Shown here piece after piece: positions 57,478-64,000 of a stretch of 64,000 nt of DNA (positions are counted from its first letter, which is position 1; every line of letters begins with the position of its first letter). A program made the translations under genes and the position numbers. The notes under the pieces are model-generated. The model was given only the letters and a program-made list of their open reading frames with translations, ran no database searches and had not been told where the DNA came from. Source of the DNA: Cerrena zonata (taxonomy: Eukaryota > Basidiomycota > Agaricomycetes > Polyporales > Cerrenaceae); contig JASBNA010000010.1 of the NCBI GenBank assembly GCA_038087015.1, positions 248,001 to 312,000 of the forward strand. Reading direction: 5' to 3'.

Positions 57478-59417
57478 ATGTCATCTAGGCTTAATGCAGC
57501 CGCTGAGGCGGCAGCCCCCGAAGGCAATACTTCCACAGCCTCCGGAGACAGCCGCGTGCAAACACCTGCCCCAGGTGAAGCACACCCTGCGTCCAACGCC
57601 AACGACAACCCTACCACCAACACTAATGACCGCTCAGCTGAGGATGACGACAACGCACCTGTTGTCATCCAATGCCTTGTCGAAGATGTTCCTGCCGCTG
57701 AAGAATATGCTCGGTACCTCGCGGAACGCCTACGTGTCCTCGACGCCCTGGAAGCCTTAGAGGCTGCTTCGTCCCACGACGATCGCGACAACGTCCCTCA
57801 CGTCGAACCAGATGGCTTCGTAAGTAATACCCCTTCATGTCGAATGGTAACCATCCTAAAATCAATCCAACAGATCCCTGAACACCTTAAGGTGGTGTTC
57901 CAGCCACCTGCCAAAGTCATGCCCCCAGAAGCGATCTCAGGCAACCTTTCTGTGCCTCCTTCCCCAGCCAAGAACAACAAAAGCAAAGGAGAGGCTGGAA
58001 CCGTCGAGATGACTGACCACCCCATGAACGAGGAAGTCGTCACCGTCTTATGTAAGTACACCTATCTATGAGACCAAACCGACACTAAAAGACGATGAAC
58101 CCAGCCCCCGCCACTACTCCAGTGGGTCCAAGCCGAAAACGCCTGCGTATCGAACTCTCACCGACCAACAGCGAGGAGGCCAGAGAGTCCGTTCCACCCC
58201 TCCCAGTCGCCCTACCACGCTCGTCCTCCCCGGGGAATGATAACCCCTTCTTAGCAACTATCGAACCGGGACAGGCTGCTATCGTAGGCCTTGTCGGGAC
58301 AAACGCCACTACTCCCAACAACGCTCCTGCCAAAACCACCTTCGCTCGAACCGGGAATGTTCCCCTCACCGACATAGAAGCCCACTTCAGCCCTACGAGC
58401 CTCTTCACGAATAACCTGGTCACGGCCGCTATTCAAACGATGACGTTCATGCAAATTCTCCGAAGCCTCATCCCACCTGTCTATGATGGCAAGCCTTTCC
58501 GTCTCTTTGAACACATGCGAAACACACAGATTCTCGACTGGTGGAAGGACTGCCGGGACGCCGTCATAATTCAAGTCTTTGGAACGAACGCCTGGAACGA
58601 GGACACCCCCTACATCCTCACCATGTTAACGAACACCCTCCGTGGCCTCGTCGGCCTGCCTAGCCCAAACCTCGCTGCCCCTAATCCACCAGCCGACATC
58701 CGCAGCTACCGTCCTAGCTCCTTCCTTTTAGTCCGACCTCCTAAGGCGGTCTATGATCGCCTGGTCGAACAATTCTGCTGGTCAACCCCCGACATCGCTT
58801 TCTTCGCTTACAAGATGGAATTCTCCCTTCCTCGTTACATCGGTCCCTTTGTAGGTTTCACGACCGCAGACGTTGACCACGTTAGGGACGCCTTTACCAG
58901 ACACATTGGCAGCGATGCCACAAGGATGCATGTAAACTTCTACCGTTCCTCGAACAACGCCATCCGGTCCATGCCACTTGATGACATCATGGCCGCTCTC
59001 CTAAACTCCATCGAAGTCGACACCTTCTACATCGCTGAATGTAACCGCCCTGAAATCCTCGTCGCCAATCTCTACATTGACTCCCCAACCAATGACGCCT
59101 CCCAATGGCTCGGCTGGCAGGCCCACCTCCGTAACATTGTGTATACCACCCAGTTTCACGGTAACGGCGTCAAGCGTGACCTCTTCAAGTGCTCCGGATG
59201 TCATGGGGATGACCATCCTCGTGGCAAATGTCCCTTCCCACAACTCGAAGGTTGGCTCACCCGCTCACCACGCTTCAACACCAACAACAACAATAACGGC
59301 AACGGTGGACCAGGTGGTCCGTCCGGTGGAGGTTCAGGCCCAAGCACCCCACGTAACGACTCCAACAAGAACTTCTACCCTGGCAACCGCCGAGGCTACA
59401 GGGAAGGGATTTTTTAA
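57478..59417 (+). CDS. Gag-like protein with CCHC zinc knuckle, apparently spliced
   Basis: Start MSSRLNAAAEAAAPEGNTST. An Ala/Glu-rich leader with the helix AEEYARYLAERLRVLDALEA. Two intron-like gaps: 57820-57873 (TTC/GTAAGT...CAACAG) and 58052-58104 (T/GTAAGT...CCCAG). Splicing both keeps one frame from VVTVL into PATTPVGPSRKRLRIE. The core has LRSLIPPVYDGKPFRLFEHM, QVFGTNAWNEDTPYILTMLT, and SQWLGWQAHLRNIVYTTQFH. A zinc knuckle, CSGCHGDDHPRGKC (C-x2-C-x4-H-x4-C), and a Gly/Asn/Ser-rich tail end RRGYREGIF. It looks like ORF1 of a non-LTR element, lying 564 bp before ORF2. A domesticated gag gene beside an unrelated LINE is the alternative, favoured by the introns. The second half is open from ATG 58095. 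Confidence 0.65.
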
Positions 59418-59981
59418 AGACAATAGTATTGAATGTCCACCTTTACTCCTTGCTCACTCCATCTTGATCTCGTCGCAGTCACATGACGCGAAATTATGCC
59501 TCCCCCTACCCTATGCTGCCCACCTTCTCACCACTGATGTACCCCTAACGCGATGACTTTTCTTGTAACCTCCAAACGATATCTACGTAACAGTAACGAC
59601 CCTCATGATGACGACTAACGAATTACGACCGTAACGAATGTACTTTTAATGTTGGTAGATAGCCAAGAACATGTGTCATTGCGCTGTCCCTTGTCTGAAC
59701 TCAGGACCGTGAAAACAATAAACGCAGACCGCCCAAATACACTGCTACTTCGGTAGGACAGGAAAGCAGTTGAGCAAACTTGAGAGACCAAAATCTCCCA
59801 CAACCGGCGGCCTATTTAGGCCAGGACGTGCCGTGCCGAGAGGCTTAAGCCACCCGAAAACGCGCAATCAGTCATTATGAACTGACTGCTAAAAGTAGGA
59901 AGCGCATAGTCCCATGAAGGTAGCCCGGGTTAGGCTCCCCACACCGGTAATTAGTTGCTAATCCGGAAGGTGGTACACGCA
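59418..59981. other. Inter-ORF or 5' leader of the LINE
   Basis: Contains stop-rich DNA and a palindrome, GGCCTATTTAGGCC, near 59810. The GC-richer stretch 59800-59980 just before ORF2 could be the true 5' end or internal promoter of the LINE. Confidence 0.4.
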
Positions 59982-62900
59982 ATGACTGAACAAATAAACA
60001 ACATAACACCCACCGGCACCAGTCAACAAAACGGTTCGAACTCATCCCAACCCGGAAGCTGGAATGACGTTCCCGTCCGTCACCAGCTGCATGATGGGTG
60101 GAATGTGAACGGCGACGGGGAGGCCCCTGCCTCCGGCTCAAATGATGCTGACTTGGGTTCATCCGGGCTTCTGGGAAGCCCCACCCGACCAGCACCCTCC
60201 CCCCCCTCTAACACAATACCGGTGCAGGCACCGACCCCCCCGGCCGAGACACCAACGACCGGAAGGGAAAGACCTATAAGAAATCAGCAAAGTGGAGAAC
60301 ACACAACAACGAAAAACAAGAAAGGAATTAAGAAAAACACGAGAGCGCACTTAACGATCGCATCGCTAAACATGAGAGGCGTAGGAACAAACGCACCGAT
60401 ACATCCAAACAACAAATGGAACGGGATCAACTTCATGCTAAGAGATAAAAAAATCGGTGTCCTAGCCCTCCAGGAAACACACCTCTCGGCGAACAGCGTC
60501 AAAACGTTAGAACAACTCTACGGAAGACATATGAAAATTTTCCACACCTCAGACCGCACTGCCCCATCCCAACGCGCTGGGGTAGCGATCATCCTGAATA
60601 AAGAAATGACCAACATCAAAGGAGCAGTCTGCACTGAAATCGTTGCCGGGCGAGCACTTCACCTATCCTTACCATGGCATAAAACCCTGTCAACTAGCAT
60701 CCTAGCCATCTATGCACCTAACAGCACCACAGACAACAAACGCTTCTGGGAAGAGATAAGCGCAAAGTGGGATGAACTGAACCTTAGCCCACCAGATATA
60801 ATGCTAGGCGACTTTAATATGGTTGAAGACACTCTAGACCGATTCCCAGCACACGCCGACGACCCCGATATGGTAGCAGAATTCGTCGACATGAAAAGTC
60901 ACTTCGGATTATCGGACGGATGGAGAACAACATACCCAGACCGAAGAGACTACTCTTTCTCGCAAGAAGCAACCGGCTCGCGCTCTCGTATAGACCGTAT
61001 ATACGTGGCACAACGTCTACAAAACACCTTTACCGAATGGGAAATCCAAGCCCCAAGCATAAGCACAGACCATAGACTAGCCTCAACCGTCCTCGTCAAT
61101 TGGAAATCCCCCTACATCAGCCCAGGAAGATGGTCTCTCCCGAAATTCCTGCTACACGACAAGAAGTTCATGTCAGAAATAAATGAGATGGGAATGAAAC
61201 TCACGACAGACATAGCAAAATCGAAGGAATCCCCTCGATCGAATGAGAACAACGTCCAAGACCTATTCACCGAATTCAAAGAAGATGTGAAAGCTAAAGC
61301 ACAAGCACGTGCAAAAGTCGCGATTCCTAAAATGGAGAAAAAAATAAAAGAACTTAAAGTTGAATTAGAATCACTCACCAACAGTACCGACACAGACCTA
61401 GATACCCAATGCCTCGCTGCTGCCGCATTAACAAAGAAAATAGAAGAACTGGAAAGGCAACGATACCACAAAGCAAGAGTGGCAACGACTGCAAACTATG
61501 AGATCGAGGGCGAAACGGTTAGCAAGTACTGGTCCAACATAAACAAAAAGAGGAAGCCGAGAGATCCTATCTACGAGTTACAAAACCCAGACCCTGAACA
61601 GAACGGAGGTAGAAACGAGCGCAGATCAGATAAGATGGCTGATATCATGAAAACTTTCTTCGATGGGTTGCAACATGCTCCATACGATACCGACCAAGCC
61701 ACCCGCGAAGTAGCTATAAATGAAATCATAGAAAAAATACCCACCGACATTGCACAAGGCGTCAACATGTCAGAACTAGCTGCCAGAATAACAAAAGATG
61801 ACATAGAGAAAGCCCTTAAAACAACAGAAAACGGTAAAGCCGAAGGCTTAGATGGAATCCCATATGAATTCTACAAAATACTCAAAAACCGATTTGATGA
61901 AAGTAAAGATAACGACACCCCCAAATTCGACATTATCTCCGCCCTAACAGAAGTATACCTGGATGTCGAAACAAACGGATGCCTGGGCTCCGCCTCCTTC
62001 GCCGAAGGATGGGTCTGCCCCCTGTACAAAAAAAACGACCCTACCAAACCCTCGAACTACCGGCCCATAACCCTACTAAATACGGACTATAAGATATATA
62101 CAAAAGCCATGGCACTAAAACTAGCGAAAATAGCACCCGGACTTATACACGAAAATCAAGCGGGCTTCGTACCAGGAAGAAGCATCTTCGACCATGTACA
62201 ACTCTCCAAAATGATGATCAATTACGCTGAAGCAACGGAAGAAAACGGCGTTATAATCGCACTTGACCAAGAGAAAGCCTACGACCGGATAGCTCATGAT
62301 TACCTATGGAGGGTCCTAGAAAAATTCGCAATACCAACTCAGTTCATAAACTCGGTTAAAGCAATATACCAGAATGCACACTCTACAATCTTCGTCAACG
62401 GTGAAAGAAGTCACAGCTACGCAATCATCCGCGGAGTCAGACAAGGAGACCCCCTATCATGCTTACTCTTTAACCTCGCGATTGAACCACTAGCGGAAAT
62501 GCTAAGACTCTCTGAATTAAAAGGGTACGCAATACCTAAAATAGGGGAGAGAGTAATCACGACGCTCTTTGCCGATGACACAACCGTATACCTTTCCGAA
62601 GAGGATGACCTACAAACACTCGAAAACATCCTGAAGAAATGGTGTACAGCATCAGGAGCGAAATTCAATCTGGACAAGACCGAACTAATCCCAATAGGAT
62701 CTGAAGAATATCGTGAGTCTGTAATAACAACGAGAAGGCTAAACGAGAACAATAATAGAATAATACCGGACGATTACAAAATAGCCAAAGATGGCACACC
62801 TGTACGATCTCTAGGTGCGTGGATAGGTAACAAAGTAGAGCAAGCCAGCCCTTGGTCGAAAACTTTAGAAAAAATAGCAAAGACCTTGAAAAGATGGAAA

Positions 62901-64000
62901 AAATGCAGCCCCACCTTGCGGGGTAAAGTCTTGATAATTCAAATGGTAGTCGCAGGGATGACACAATACTTGACCCGAGTCCAAGGAATGCCAAAGGCAG
63001 TGGAGAAAACTCTTCAAAATACAATCCGCGACTTCATATGGGATGGAAAAAGACCGATGATTGGGATGGATCAACTGAGTCAAGACGTAACGCAAGGAGG
63101 CATCAAATTAATTGACTTACCAGCGAGAAACGAGGCAATAGACATAATCTGGCTAAAATCCTTCCTTGACCTATCAGACTGCAGACCAACATGGGCCTAT
63201 GTGGCAGACGCACTGATAGGGGAGAATATTACAAGATCATCGGGAGACGTGCACAAGCTCTCGCAAATAAATATCTTCCTTCAAACATGGAAGACAAACT
63301 TCTACGGGGCGTCAAAACTCCCCAAAGATATCCAAAGAATGCTCCGAGTGGCCGGCAAATACGATCTCACCTGTAACGCCATCAGACTTAGCAAAAAACT
63401 CAAAAAAAAACTCCCCATCTGGTACCACTTCGGTGCAAAAAACACCCTAAAACACCTTACCAACTCCATCACAGGTAAATGCCTGCGAGAAAACCACCAA
63501 GTCACGACTGTAGGTGACCTGACCAAGATCAAAAAGAGACTGAACCCCAATCTGGAACCGAACCACACAAGCAACAAGAACTGCACCTGCCACTACTGCC
63601 AACGGGACCGAACCAGACACCAATGCGATAACCCACACCGATGCGCGAAAGCGGCTGAACGCCTCCTAGATCAAACGCACCCCAAGTGGGACGTACGTAC
63701 CGAACCACCTAAGGACCACCTGACCCTAACGAAACGTCGGAAGCGTGCAAACAAAATAGCGATTGAAGAAAATGAAGCAATAATATTCAACCCTGCGACC
63801 ACTGTACGTGGATCTATCTCAAGAATCTTCCGGATATTTGCGAACCCGGAAATAACAACAAAAATACCCGGTCTGCGCCCAAGACAGGGCATTTCCATAC
63901 CTAACGAAGAAATAACAGTATATGTTAGTGGAGCCTACAGTGGAAAGAAAAAAGAGGAAATCAAAACCTCCTATAGCGCCTGGTTCGGCAACAACGACCC
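59982..64000 (+). mobile_element. Non-LTR retrotransposon (LINE, Tad1-like) ORF2: endonuclease, reverse transcriptase, start of RNase H
   Basis: One open frame from MTEQINNITPTGTSQQNG (ATG 59982) to the window edge, about 1,339 codons, checked line by line over most of its length. A Pro/Ser leader precedes the APE endonuclease: LTIASLNMRG, LALQETHL (Glu), IMLGDFNMVED, SRSRIDRIYV, STDHRLAST. A charged coiled stretch (MEKKIKELKVELESLT) leads to the reverse transcriptase: KPSNYRPITLLNTDYK, HENQAGFVPGRSIFDHV, IIALDQEKAYDRIAHDY, GVRQGDPLSCLLFNLA, TTLFADDTTVYL (FADD), LGAWIGNKV. A cysteine motif follows, CTCHYCQRDRTRHQC. The last residues, ITVYVSGAYSG ... WFGNND, look like the first strand of RNase H but lack the usual Asp (normally YTDGS). 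No stops or frameshifts were found in EN or RT, so the copy may be young. The 3' end is outside the window. Confidence 0.92.

Noticed and set aside
60030..60045. GGTTCGAACTC resembling a tRNA B box
   Set aside because: Lies within the LINE ORF2 reading frame and has no A box or cloverleaf around it. No tRNA was found anywhere in the window.
1..64000. CRISPR arrays, bacterial operons or phage genes
   Set aside because: No spaced direct repeats; genes are eukaryotic with spliceosomal introns.

Overview
The window is nuclear DNA of a filamentous basidiomycete, most likely an Agaricomycete. The evidence is: genes broken by many GT-AG introns of about 45-65 nt; orthologues typical of that group (PAN3, Cid1-type nucleotidyltransferase, Lte1-like RasGEF, Srp1-like SR protein); a TKL-type kinase of the kind expanded in mushroom-forming fungi; and a Tad1-like LINE. 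A Rhizoctonia-like (Ceratobasidiaceae) source is possible but not shown.

Layout. 1-2.4 kb: importin-beta (partial, -) and LSM7 (+). 2.4-8.6 kb: accessory stretch with a decayed Crinkler-like P-loop gene carrying a (CT)n tract, a TKL-like kinase with altered active-site residues (-), and copy 1 of a three-member kinase-like family (+, frameshifted). 9.4-18 kb: housekeeping block of TFIIE-beta (-) divergent from PAN3 (+), then a Cid1-family nucleotidyltransferase (-). 18.8-21.4 kb: deleted copy 2 of the kinase-like family (-) and member 1 of a five-member intronless membrane-protein family (+). 21.9-32.7 kb: RasGEF, malate dehydrogenase ending in SKL and a Lon protease ending in SRL, all (-). 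33.5-36.2 kb: membrane family members 2 and 3 (-). 36.7-42.6 kb: MCM10 (+) with MluI-box-like sites upstream, and two unidentified genes. 42.6-51.7 kb: accessory stretch with membrane family members 4 and 5 (+) and the best-preserved kinase-like copy 3 (-). 52.1-55.3 kb: SR protein and eIF2-gamma (-). 55.7-64 kb: an A+C-rich retroelement block with an unknown ORF, a gag-like ORF with a zinc knuckle and two apparent introns, and a LINE ORF2 (endonuclease, reverse transcriptase, start of RNase H) running off the right edge.

How the genes relate. The conserved genes serve core functions: nuclear import, splicing and mRNA decay, basal transcription, RNA tailing, Ras signalling, peroxisomal metabolism and quality control, replication and translation initiation. 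Between them lie two local multigene families: the kinase-like proteins (three copies, one apparently intact) and the membrane proteins of unknown function (five copies, all with open frames). These two families are the main lineage-specific content. MDH and Lon form a probable peroxisomal gene pair by their C-terminal signals. Intron boundaries were read by eye from splice consensus and frame, so exon ends are approximate unless stated.
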